64,000 nt of DNA from assembly GCA_001599755.1 (NCBI GenBank), contig BCHX01000002.1:5519295-5583294 (forward strand), given 5' to 3'. A program made the position numbers and the translations under genes. The stretch is from Gliomastix tumulicola (taxonomy: Eukaryota > Ascomycota > Sordariomycetes > Hypocreales > Bionectriaceae). This document shows positions 52,539 through 62,698 of the stretch, piece after piece. The notes under the pieces are model-generated. The model made no database searches and was not told the DNA's origin. It was given only the letters and a program-made list of their open reading frames with translations. Position 1 is the first letter of the stretch, and the number at the start of each line of letters is the position of its first letter.

Positions 52539-53293
52539 CTATTTCTCGCAAATGTCGCAGAACTCAAGGAAGCCCTAATGTTGACGACTGATTAGCTTTG
52601 GACCTTGCGCAAGGGGCGGAGGGACTTACAAGGTCTTTCCCAGGCGAGTCGGTGCAGTTGGCGAGCAGCGGGAGACGTCTCTCCACGGCCCAGTGGAACG
52701 ACTCGGCGTTGTAGTTGAACATGACCGGTGCACGAGGTGCTTTGTCGTGGAACAAGTCGATGACATCTGAGACGTGGGTGTCAGCACATCTCACACGGCG
52801 GGCGCTGTAAACAACGTAGAGGAGAAGAGTATACCTTCAAGCTGAATTGTTAGGTTCTGCAGGCGAGAACTTCTCAGGCCGTAGCCAACTCCTGTGCCGT
52901 GCCATTTGATGCCGTGCATCTGCTCCTCCAGAATCTTGGTGTAGTCCTTCTCGGGACCAACGACGGCCACTGTATTGAATTAATCTTCTGAGCATGAAAT
53001 GATAACCCGAATAAACATGGTAAGTGCGACTCACCACGTAGATTGTAGCCCTTGGCGACGATGCGGGCAGCATCCTCACGGAGCAACCTGTCAACCATGG
53101 CAGGGTCAAGCCCGAGAGCAATCACCAGAGGATGGTAGGCTGGCAGGCCAGTCATGAAGACATTGATGTCGCCGCAACCGGGATGACCTCCTGGACCACC
53201 TGGATGGCCGGGACCGTGGAAATGACCGGGGGAAGAAGCGGCCACCGCACCGATGCTGATGGCTAGTGATAGGAGAGACTTGAAGGAGACCAT
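52539..53293 (-). CDS. Secreted protein of unknown fungal family, signal peptide plus His/Gly/Pro linker
   Basis: Four exons: 53035-53293, 52835-52969, 52630-52766 and 52539-52574; introns 65, 68 and 55 nt, in phase. 188 aa, start MVSFKSLLSLAISIGAVAAS (signal peptide). A short HGPGHPGGPGGHPG linker follows, then a compact domain: INVFMTGLPAYHPLV, DAARIVAKGYNLRVAVVGPE, GIKWHGTGVGYGLRSSR, VMFNYNAESFHWAVERRLPLLANC and a short last exon encoding GFLEFCDICEK. I recognise no named family; the alternating strands and helices suggest a Rossmann-like fold. It overlaps no other gene. The exon 4 call rests on splice signals alone. Confidence 0.65.
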
Positions 53294-53999
53294 GATGGGC
53301 GATGAGGGGCGGCTAGGAAGACTGTATATCAAGAGGTGATCTGATGATGTGATGGTATAACGTTGTAGGTGTAGGGGCGAGCTTCGGATGTTTTTATATT
53401 CAAACAGCCATCATCGCTGCAGGCAGTCACTACCGAGCTCGAAGGACCACCGTCTTTCCACCCCGGAGCCGGGTGTAAACCATATTTTCATCGCCGAAGC
53501 TACAGGCCTTTCAGACGTGCAGATCATCTAGATTCTAGCGCCAGTGACCTGGTTGGAGAAGCTGCTCACGATGCCAGCCTGGGCTTAGTGCATCAACCTT
53601 GGCGTTGGAGGGATCGGAGGCTCCACGTGTGCTGAGGCTTTCGGGACCGAGAGCTTCGGTCCCGCCTCTGAGCATAGCATAGTGATCGGTGAAGGAAGAA
53701 TGACTAATGAATCCATCTCGGACAGAGACAGAATTACTACCCGAAATTCCTATGGTTTGAGAGAACTTCATTTGTTGTGCTGTCTTATGGCAGTGGCGTG
53801 AGTTGGGCCTGGAGATGCGGATAATCATGTGAAATCCTACCCGATGCATTGGGTTGGTGTCGGAGCAATTTCATTCTTGGGTTTCACGGCAGGATTCAAA
53901 TAGCCCTAGCATTCGCCTACGGTTCATTATGACTGCCAACGCGCTTTGACTTGTACCTTAGCGCAGCACACATCTTCATGCTCCCCTCTTATGTCAGTA

Positions 54000-54002
<3 letters not shown>

Positions 54003-54036
<34 letters not shown>
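54003..54036 (+). repeat. Microsatellite (GT)17
   Basis: Perfect dinucleotide tract, about 970 nt upstream of the Kex2-repeat precursor gene. Confidence 0.9.
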
Positions 54037-54039
<3 letters not shown>

Positions 54040-54895
54040 TCGTCAAGGGGATGGCTTATCGATTGAGATGTCTTCAAACCCGATTTTCACCTAAGTATCA
54101 GCATGGCTATCACATGCGAAGCTCGGATGACGACCACTGCCATTGTTGTTGGCCCTCGGGCCATGTACAATCTAGGAGCTAGGCGTCTATGGTTGAGGTG
54201 GGCTGCTGTCAGACAATTCTTTTCGAGTCTATACCATCTGTCTATATGCAACTGCTGTGATTCACTGGATGCGATGGGTTTCTTTCGGAATCAGTGCATC
54301 TGAGTAAATAGGCAGCTTGGCAAAGTGCCGTCTTACTTTATGTCATCATGGAAAAATCACTTTCACAGCATGCAGCTAACCTCTTTCTAGCCTTCAAAAC
54401 GACTAAGAAACAAGCACATCTGAGTCACGATTCATAACGCCAATGGGCCTTACCCGGCATGAAGCGCCATAACCGAGTGAGACACTGATGAACATCTCCA
54501 TCACTGTCGAAATATGCGCCCTGATGACGATCGTCCTACCCAGCTCCCTGATGACGCACTGTCTCAGGCACGCCCTATGTGAGCACAGCTCGCGTTGGAA
54601 CGCGCAATACGGTCCTTTTCTCCCTCGCGTGTCAAGTAGACACCTGTGCTGGAAGCTTAGAACAGAGCCTGCTGAGGCCTACTGATCGTCAGGGGGAACT
54701 GGGGATGGAATTCCAGCAGCATGATTTGATTCCCCCCAGAGACTGCCATTCTTGCGCACTCATGCACCTTTCGCTAGCCGGTGAGGAATTGCAGTATCCG
54801 TAACGTACACTCGCCGATCATGATTGCATTCCAAGACGGTGTCATGCCCTGACGGATGCCTCTCCGTGGATTCCGTTTTACTGAGGCCAACGACC

Positions 54896-54902
54896 TATAA
54901 AG
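54896..54902 (+). promoter_or_regulatory. TATA box TATAAAG of the repeat-precursor gene
   Basis: TATAAAG about 105 nt before the ATG at 55004, followed by an A/C-rich leader rich in CA and CAGCA, as in highly expressed fungal genes. Confidence 0.5.
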
Positions 54903-55003
54903 GAGCCAAGAAAGCCACCCAACAGCCATCCATCCAGCAGCAAGCACACACACCTCGACAAGACACTCCTTCACTCAGCGACAAGCCACTTCAATCAGCA
55001 ACA

Positions 55004-56194
55004 ATGAAGTTCAGCATCGTAGCCGCGACCCTCACCGGCAGCGCCATGGCCGCCCCGGCTATGGAGGCCGCCTCTTATCGCGAGCAGCAGCAGCAGCAGC
55101 AGCGCGACGTCGAGGCCAACAAGGTCAACCTCCTCAGTCGCACCATGAACGAGTACCATTCCTTCAGCGAGGTTGAGAAGCGGCAGCTCGACGATTTCGC
55201 CGACATTCTCCTCCTCGCGCGCCTCACGGAACGCAGTGAGGTGCACAAGCGCCAGCTAGATGCCGTTACTGGCTTGCTCGGCGGCGTCCTTGGAGGTCCT
55301 GCATCCACGCCTGGGGCGAGCGACCCTACAGATGCCGTGGGGGGTATCACTGAGACGGCTGGAGGACTCACTGACGATACTACGGGCGCGGTGGGTGGAC
55401 TCACTGGTGGTGTCACGGACACGGCTGGCGGAGCCGCTGGGACTCTCGCAGGCGCCGCCGGCGGTGCTGCCGGATCTGCAAGCCCCGTGGACGGCGCGAT
55501 GGACACTGTTGGGGGACTTACCGGCGGTGGACTGGACAAGCGCCAGCTTGATATCCTCACCGGCTTGCTTGGTAGCCTCCTGGGAGGTCTTGGGTCACAG
55601 GACCAGAACCAGAACACCCCCCCTGTAGATCCCGTTCCGACTCCGACTGCTGCAGTTGGAGACGTCACTGGTGCTGTAACCGATGTGGCGGGCGGTCTTC
55701 CTGCTGCAGCGACGGGAGCGCTTGGAGGAGCCACCGGTGGCCCCCTAGACGCGGGTGGCGCTCTCGATGGTGCGATGGGCGAGGTTGGCGGCCTTCCCGG
55801 GAGTGTCGCGGATACGGCCGCCGGAGCAACTGGAGCACTCCCGGCTGGCGCTGCTGGGACACTGCCCGGTGGCCTCATGGAGCGCGATGAGATGAACAAG
55901 CGTCAGCTGGTGCCTGGTGGCGTCACTGGAGGTGGCACAGACGGTGGTAACCCTCTTGGTGTTGTTACTGACGCGGCTGGCGGAGTGACTGATACCGATG
56001 GAGGACTTACTGGCGGTACGACTGATGAGGTTGGCGACCTTCTCGGTGGCGTCACGGACACAGTTGGCGGACTTACGAGCGGTGTTACTGGTGCCGCTGG
56101 TGCTGCATCTCCCGTTGACACTGTGACTGACGCTGCCGGAGAAGTGACTGGGAAGGAGGAGGAGGAGGAGGAGGACGATGCTATGGACTCTTAG
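55004..56194 (+). CDS. Kex2-processed repeat precursor (KEP-like secreted protein)
   Basis: 396 aa, intronless, start MKFSIVAATLTGSAMAAP (signal peptide, cleavage near residue 17). After a Q6 run and a helical pro-region come four dibasic KR sites (residues 60, 83, 180 and 300), every one followed by Gln-Leu. Sites 2 and 3 release a near-identical head, QLD..TGLLG..LGG. Between them lie Gly/Ala/Thr/Asp-rich imperfect repeats (VTDTVGGLTGG, VTDAAGGVTDT), and the tail is EEEEEEDDAMDS. Kexin cuts after KR, so the product would be several secreted peptides beginning QL. KEP precursors, repellents and some RiPP precursors share this plan. No UstYa/DUF3328 gene is nearby. Confidence 0.75.
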   Translation: MKFSIVAATLTGSAMAAPAMEAASYREQQQQQQRDVEANKVNLLSRTMNEYHSFSEVEKRQLDDFADILLLARLTERSEVHKRQLDAVTGLLGGVLGGPASTPGASDPTDAVGGITETAGGLTDDTTGAVGGLTGGVTDTAGGAAGTLAGAAGGAAGSASPVDGAMDTVGGLTGGGLDKRQLDILTGLLGSLLGGLGSQDQNQNTPPVDPVPTPTAAVGDVTGAVTDVAGGLPAAATGALGGATGGPLDAGGALDGAMGEVGGLPGSVADTAAGATGALPAGAAGTLPGGLMERDEMNKRQLVPGGVTGGGTDGGNPLGVVTDAAGGVTDTDGGLTGGTTDEVGDLLGGVTDTVGGLTSGVTGAAGAASPVDTVTDAAGEVTGKEEEEEEDDAMDS

Positions 56195-56738
56195 AGCTCC
56201 GAGGACAACTAAGTTGCCCCCAAGAGCGTGGGTTTCAGCTCCCCGTCGCAGAAATTTCAGCAACCAATGCGCACGCACGACGACCTGATAAGAGATGAGA
56301 TGCAATTGCTTAGTATGAAAGAAGATATCCGAGTTCTGTATACCTCACGCTGCCGCCTAGACTTCGCAGTGACCCAGTGATGTACCTGCGATGTGATCCG
56401 TGTCCCGATGTGTTCTCTATTAACCGTCTGCCCTCTAGTCACAAACGGTTACTCTCGCAACCGAGTCGTTTGTCCGTTAGTGAGGGGGTCTGCAGGAGCT
56501 AGAGAGGTGCCAGTGAGGGGAAGTGGATATGAAGAGAAGACCGACTCGGGAGGAATGCCGATGTCTTCCGGCGCTGCCTCCGCTGTCTCTTAGGCCCAAA
56601 CTTCCATCATTATAATCCGGCCGGCTCAAGACTCGCCCGGATATCCCTTTTTATGCCGTCCACCTCCCTCTTCACCTCCTCTCCTGAGCTATCCCGCCCC
56701 ATACACACACACACACACACACTCATACAACACACGCA
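56195..56738. other. Intergenic region, 0.54 kb
   Basis: Between two rightward genes. It ends in a (AC)10 tract within the probable 5' leader of the aldo/keto reductase. No supported gene. Confidence 0.6.
56703..56722 (+). repeat. Microsatellite (AC)10 in a 5' leader
   Basis: Perfect (AC)10 ending 16 nt before the reductase ATG, so length variants would alter the leader but not the protein. Confidence 0.85.
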
Positions 56739-57830
56739 ATGTCCAACCGCCTGATCCTCGGTCTCATGACCATCGGGCCCGACCCGGCCAAGGGCGCCCG
56801 CATCACGTCCATCGACGACTTCAAGAAGTGTCTGGACTACCTCTCCTCCAAGGGCTACTCCGAGCTCGACACGGCCGCCATGTACGTCGGCGGCCTGCAG
56901 GAGGGCTTCACGCGCGACGCCGGCTTCCGCGAGCGCGGCTTCTCCATCGCCTCCAAGATCATGCCCGTGCAGGCCGGAGACCACGCGCCGGAGAAGCTGA
57001 TCCCCGCGTGGGACGTGAGCCTGGGCAAGCTGGGCGTGGAGAGCACCGATATCTTCTACCTGCACGCTCCCGACCGGGCGACGAGCTTCGAGACGACGCT
57101 GGAGGCCGTGGATAAGATGTACCGCGAGGGCAAGTTCAAGAAGCTGGGGTTGAGCAACTATGCGTCCTGGGAGGTGGCTGAGATTGTCGGCATTTGCGAG
57201 AGAAGGTGAGCTTGGAAAGTGGGCGTGATTGATTGAGATGGGGACGTCTGGCTGACTCTAGTAGGGGATTCGTCAAGCCGACCATCTACCAGGGCATGTA
57301 CAACGCCATTAGTAAGTGACCTGCTCGACGACAACTTGGAGGGAGACAGTCCCATACTGACTAGGGCAGCGCGCGCCATGGAGTCGGAGCTGGAGCCCTG
57401 CCTCCGCAAGTTCGGCCTCGACCTCGTCATCTACAACCCGCTCGCCGCCGGTCTCTTCTCCGGCAAGTACACTACTCTGGACAGTCCTGCCGAGGGCCGC
57501 TTCAGCGACACCAGCAGCATGGGCAAGATGTACATGGAGCGTTACTTCAAGCAGTCGACCATGGATGCACTGGCTCTCATCGAGCCCGTGGCCCGCGAGG
57601 CCGGCATCCCGCTCATCGAGGTGGGACTCCGGTGGTGTGCGCACCACAGCAAGCTGAGGACGAGGGCCAAGGGAGGCAACGATGGCATCATCATCGGTAT
57701 CAGCTCCTACGACCAGCTCGTGCAGAATGTCGAGGCCTGCGAGAAGGGGCCGTTGCCGGATGCTGTGGTTGAGGCGCTGGATAAGGCATGGGCGACAGCG
57801 AGGGGCGATGCGCCGACGTACTGGAGGTAA
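56739..57830 (+). CDS. Aldo/keto reductase, AKR7-like (aflatoxin aldehyde reductase type)
   Basis: Exons 56739-57205, 57265-57311 and 57370-57830. Exon 2 is only 47 nt; the acceptor for exon 3 was chosen to restore YNAITRAMESELEPCL, as in the family. 324 aa. Catalytic tetrad Asp44 and Tyr49 (LDTAAMYVGG), Lys73 (ASKIMP) and His109 (YLHAPD). (beta/alpha)8 segments follow: LGLSNYASWEV, YNPLAAGLFSGKY, RWCAHHSKL and the NADPH-binding GIIIGISSYDQL. AKR7 enzymes reduce reactive aldehydes. Cytosolic, no signal peptide. Confidence 0.87.
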
Positions 57831-58323
57831 TCTACATACATACATAGAGAAAGAAGCCTGCCACCCCATGTAGAGATACTTGGCAAAGGTGCCGGCTCTC
57901 GCAGACTTCATGGATAGATAGGTACTTGAAACAACACTTCTGCCTGATTTTGCTCAGCCACTCTTAGTGAATCCATTCGTGCGGGGCATGGGGGAGCTTG
58001 CTGCCGTCTTCCGAGCATATGTGCTTTGTGGTTTCTTACATATCCGACGCTCGTGGTACCTGGATGGAACCAGAGATGTCGGAGATAAGCTGACATGGGG
58101 TTTCATTAGAAGCTATCTTCCTGTTCGAATTCGTTTTCGGGTTCGGGAGAGGAGAATTATCGTTCGATTAGGATCCTGCCTTGCGCCTCGATCTACGGGA
58201 AGCGTACCCATTCAAGTTACGCTCAGGTATATATATGAAGGCGTGGCGTGCCAGATGCTGATGCCATCGAACTCATCGCTCAACGAACAGCAGAGTAACC
58301 AAGAGCAATCAAGAGCGAGCATC
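57831..58323. other. Promoter region of the amidase gene
   Basis: 0.49 kb with a TATATATAT at 58228-58236, about 90 nt upstream of the ATG. The amidase frame is open far upstream (to 57967), but that part lies before the TATA box and resembles no family. Confidence 0.55.
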
Positions 58324-60185
58324 ATGTCGACTACCGAGCCGCAGCAATCCTGGGAGAAAGTCGCAGCCGAAAAGCGAGCAGCGTCGCAGGTGTCCATCCC
58401 CAAAGAATGGCTTGTGCCAGACGAGCTTCTGCCACCCGAGAATCAAGGCAATGTCCTGGAATGGGCAGTGACGTCCGGCTGGTTTACACCACAAGAGCTT
58501 GCCATCACGAGTCTCACGGCTTCGGACCTGCTGCAGAAGTTGGCGACTTCTGAGCTTAGCTCCGTCGATGTCACCACAGCCTTCTGCAAGCGCGCTGTGG
58601 TGGCGCAACAGCTGGTGAGCTCTGCTTTAGACCGTGGAATAACTTAATATTGACAGAAAGTAGACCAAATGTATCACGGAGACCTGCTTTGACCGTGCTC
58701 TCAAGTCTGCGCGCGCTCGGGATGAGCACCTGAAGAGAACCGGCAAGCCTGTCGGCCCACTACATGGCCTCCCGATCTCTCTCAAGGACAACATTCAGCT
58801 TGCTGACCTGGACGCTACAATGGGGCTTGTCTCCCGCGTTGGACACCCAGCCGCAGCTGACGCCACTCTGGTGTCAATGCTGGAGGAGGCGGGTGCCATC
58901 ATGTACGCAAAGACGAACGTGTCCACGGCCATGTTGATGGCTGAGTCGGTCAACAATATATTTGGTCGAACCGTGAACCCTCGGAACAGGAAGACTGCGA
59001 GTGGCGGCAGCTCGGGCGGAGAGGCTGCTCTCGTTGCAATGGGAGGCAGTCCGCTCGGCGTGGGAACCGATTTAGGTGCGTTTCGAACACCATCTCCCAA
59101 ATATCCTCAAGGAAAGTAGGGCTGATCCGTGTTGACTGAGTCTAGGAGGATCACTTCGCATTCCGGCTGCCTGCACCGGAATATTTGCCCTACGCCCTTC
59201 CTCTGGACGGTTTCCGTACCGAGACTGCCTCCTGGGCTTGCCTGGCCAAGAGGCTATCAAGTCAGTCACTGGTCCGATGGGGCAGAGCCTCGACGACATT
59301 GAGATCTTCAGTCAGGCAGTCTTGGCTGGCAAGCCTTGGCTTCGTGACCCGAAGTGCGTTCCTATTCCGTGGCGCCAAATTGAGCTGCCAGAAAAGCTCA
59401 ACATCGCGGTTATGTGGCACGACGGAATAGTGAAGCCAACGCCGCCTGTCACACGGGCCCTGCAAATCACTGCCGAGAAGCTCAAGCTGGCCGGCCACAA
59501 TGTGCTCGAGTGGGATCCGGCCGACCAGGGCAAAGGTCTCATGCTCATGGCTCGCATGTTCGCTGCCGACGGAGGGAAGGCCCTCACCTCGGAGATCGAG
59601 AAGGGAGGAGAGCCTTGGAGGCCCGAACTTGGTCCTCTTCGAGCCGCGAAGGAGATTGGGGCGCACGACATGTGGAACTTGCACAAGGAGCGAGACGAGT
59701 TCCTGAACAAGTATCATGACCGCTGGACGGAGACTGGGATCGACGCGATCCTTTGCCCGGTTATGCCGTCCAACGCGATTGGGAATGGGAAGTTTCAACA
59801 CAGTAAGTCCCCCCTGGCCCAAAATATTCCCAGGACTCACGTTGACACCCGATAGTTGGCTATACTGGAGTCTGGAACGTGCTGGACTATTCGTGCCTCT
59901 CCTTTCCTACGGGCCTGTCCGCCAACAAAGACATCGACCACTTCGCGAACGACTATGAGGCCTTGAGCCCAACCTGTCAGAAGCTCCATGATGAATGTAA
60001 GAACCGGTGCAAATCCAAAGGGGAAGATGACATGTGTTGACATGATGCACTAAACAGACAACCCCGAACTGATGCACGACCTGCCCATCAATCTCCAGCT
60101 TGTTGGACGGAGCTTTGAGGAGGAGAAGGTCATTGCCATTGGACGTCACATTCTCGACACCCTGTCCTCCGGACCTAAGCTGTAG
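58324..60185 (+). CDS. Amidase-signature enzyme (acetamidase-like)
   Basis: Five exons: 58324-58614, 58664-59075, 59146-59802, 59856-59996 and 60058-60185; introns 49, 70, 53 and 61 nt. 542 aa, start MSTTEPQQSW. Amidase-signature triad: Lys in GLPISLKDN (near 137), cis-Ser in ASGGSSGGE (near 214) and the nucleophile Ser in DLGGSLRIPA (near 237), which the second splice creates. The C-terminus is SSGPKL; PKL resembles a weak peroxisomal PTS1, unproven. It hydrolyses an amide or nitrile-derived amide; AmdS-like acetamidases are the nearest named group. Converges with the esterase-like gene (90 nt between stops). Confidence 0.88.
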
Positions 60186-60275
60186 ACTTCACGGTCCTTA
60201 AAATTAGGGGCTGAATCTCTGGGCTTGGTATACATCTGCGAGCGAGAATATGGCTTGCCTGACTATCTAGTATGG

Positions 60276-61339
60276 CTATGCCTGGCGTGTGAAGCCTAGG
60301 AAGAAATCTGTGATAACGGCGGTCGCCTCAATCAGGGTATCAGAGTCCGATGATGTTGCCCACTTGTGTGCTGTAAATTGATGGCGTTTAGCATATGAGA
60401 CGCATTGAGCAAATATATAGCTGAATCAGACTCACCCTGCTCGTCGTTCAAGAAATGCTGAGTGGCGCCATACTCGCCGTTGCATGTCCAGCTATCGTAG
60501 TGCACCTTGTTCTCGTTGATGTCTTGGTGAGTAGGCTCCCCGCACTTGTTGCGTTCAGCCCACCGAGAGATCCTTGACATGGCATTGTAAGTACTGGTCT
60601 CATGTTCTCTTCATGGTTCAGATGAGACTCACCAGCTCCGTACAGGAGGAATAGGACCGCCCGGTCCCTCACCGCCTTTGTAGGGGACTTCCAGATCTGC
60701 GCCGCCGTGTATCTCGATGATAGGGACGGGCACCCTGGCAGGAGTGCAAGACTCAAAATTCTCTTCGTTGTCGGTGTAAAAGGACCCCGAGGCCGGCGCA
60801 AAGCCTGCAAACTCGCCGCCAACCGTATCATTGCAAGCGAGTGTGTTCACGAACCCGCCGCCCGCTCCCATTCCCGTGGCGAAGATGCGGGCACTGTCCA
60901 CGCAGAACTCATTTCTGACCTCCGCCAGCAGCTCCCAAATGAATTGCAGATCTTCGGCCACGCTGACCGCAGAGGTGTTCGCTCCAGCCCATCCGCCATC
61001 GAGCCCGTTAGGGTAAACGACGATGTTGCGTGTGGTGTAGTAAGGATCGCTGAGCCGCGTATCAGCCTCGAAGCTTGTGCCGTTGGTGCCGACGTCGTGG
61101 AATCCAAGGATCGTTGCGTATTCGAGGTTTTTGTCGTAGCCCGACGGCAAGTGCACGAAATAGCTTCGCTCTGTGTCGCCGGAGCTCAAGACGCGTAGTT
61201 CCGTGGTGCCGTTGAACGCGTGATCCTTCCCACAGCCCGATGTATCGCCGTCTGCATATTCGGACTTCGCCCTCGCTGCAACGGGGATGCTCAGGGCGAG
61301 GGCCGCAGCAATTGCTCTGGATTTCAGTCTCGCCGACAT
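60276..61339 (-). CDS. Feruloyl-esterase-like (CE1, FaeC-type) secreted protein lacking the nucleophile Ser
   Basis: Exons 60633-61339, 60436-60572 and 60276-60370; introns 60 and 65 nt. 312 aa with a signal peptide (MSARLKSRAIAAALALSIPV..A). Family order is clear: GCGKDH.., SYFVHLPSGYD, ILGFHDVGTNG, IVVYPNGLDGGW and FATG..GGGFVN. The elbow that normally reads GKSxGGG is GMGAGGG here (near residues 153-159), so Ser is Gly. The acid Asp is kept in IHGGADLEVPY (near 212) and the His in AHKW (exon 3). FaeC-type enzymes release ferulate or p-coumarate from plant cell walls. This copy is likely inactive or repurposed, unless the base call is wrong. Confidence 0.8.
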
Positions 61340-62260
61340 TTTCTTTTCCAACTTCCACAGCTTAAATCGGGATTAAGACGCGAAATGGGACATGCGAGTT
61401 CGAGTCGGTACAATTTATGGGCGTCGGTCAGTCAGTTATAAATACCAACAAACCCCCCTGTTTTCAATCTCACGGGCCTTGTGGAAGTTCTTCCGCCCCT
61501 GAAGATCGGCATGCTACGCGTATATTCCTACTTTTCAGATTGCAGAGGAGCCGGTGACCTGCCCAATCAGGGCCCTTAACTGTAAAGACGGACTAGACTT
61601 GTCCATGCGGTATAGATCGGCAAAACAGCCCCATTTTGCCTCCCCTTGACAGGCCTTACCATTTGCTGGGGCGTCGGGGAAGGGATCGCTGCTAGTCGCA
61701 CTGCTCTCGCTTGCCATTTCCCCTTGGTAGTTCCCCGGATGCGGAAGACGTCATATATGGACACAGGAGTACGGCCATGTTTGGGGAGATGGAGTATGCC
61801 CCCGATCCTACGTAGCTAGATCCTTCTTCCTCGATGGAGAAGAAGGTCTTCCACCGCCGTCCGGGCTCCTTTCCTTTTCTCGCAAGGGTCATAAGGCAAA
61901 GGCAAAGCCCAAACTTGAGTGGTGCCGGTGGCTGCAGGTGCCCTGCAATAATGAGCTGCGGTTCCCATGCAGCCAGGGCAAGCGAGCAAGCATGGCTTGT
62001 GGCACCTCGCCGACCTCAAGACGGGCGGATGCGCGGACTTGCGGACAACAGCTTGGCATTCCGACAATCCGTCCGCAGATGCTGCCATCGTCGCAGCTAT
62101 CCCACTCGGAGCACGGAGAGAAAATGGCCCGAGGACGTGGTCTGTCATTTATAAGCGATAGCTTGCAGTGTCGTCAGGCATTTTGCTACTATTGATAAAT
62201 AGAGCGCCATCTCTCTTTCGCAGAAAAATACGTCCCCTGCACGGCAACCTATATCTCATC
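61340..62260. other. Intergenic region, 0.92 kb
   Basis: Divergent promoters: TATTTATA on the minus strand (61437-61444) about 100 nt before the esterase-like ATG, and TTATAAG near 62149 about 105 nt before the ABM gene. No other gene recognised. Confidence 0.6.
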
Positions 62261-62698
62261 ATGACGCCTCAAGCTAAGCAAGGGTTCAATATCCAGGCAT
62301 CGGTATACGTCGATCCAGACAGACTGGATGAGTTCTTCGACGCCATCCGGCCCATGTGCGAGAAGACCAAAGAGGAGCCCGAGTGTGTCTTCTTCGAGGC
62401 CTATCAGGCCCAGGATGACCCTGGGCATATCCGGTTTGTAGAGAACTGGTTTGTGTCACCTGGAGAGCGACAGTCGTGGCTGGTGCTGACGCATATAGGA
62501 CTGCATCGGTCGAATGGTTCATGACAGTCGGTTACCTCATGGATTTATAGGGATATTTGGCTGACAACATGTTCCTAGGAAAGGGTGAAGAGAGACTATG
62601 TGCAGGAGTATTTCAAACTCGTTGACCCTCTCCTGACGAAGCCTCGGAAGTTCAAGGTGTTTAACAGGCTGGAGGGGTTTTACCGAGTGAAGGAGTAG
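62261..62698 (+). CDS. Small antibiotic-biosynthesis-monooxygenase (ABM) domain protein
   Basis: Exons 62261-62448, 62499-62526 and 62579-62698; introns 50 and 52 nt. The middle exon is a 28-nt microexon encoding TASVEWFMT with the phase-2 Trp. 111 aa, start MTPQAKQGFNI. One dimeric alpha+beta barrel: FNIQASVYVDPDRLDEFFDAI, CVFFEAYQAQDDPGHIRFVENW, VEWFMTERVKRDYVQEYFK and a RKFKVFNRLEGF edge strand. ABM proteins are cofactor-free monooxygenases or small sensors. No biosynthetic cluster is seen around it. Confidence 0.8.

Larger units (their letters stand above)
53294..55003. other. Intergenic region, 1.7 kb
   Basis: Divergent space between the secreted-protein gene and the Kex2-repeat precursor. 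It holds a (GT)17 tract and a TATA box near the right end. No supported gene. Confidence 0.65.

Noticed and set aside
57967..58323. Upstream extension of the amidase frame
   Set aside because: It lies before the TATATATAT at 58228 for most of its length and shows no amidase-family similarity; the ATG at 58324 is the natural start.
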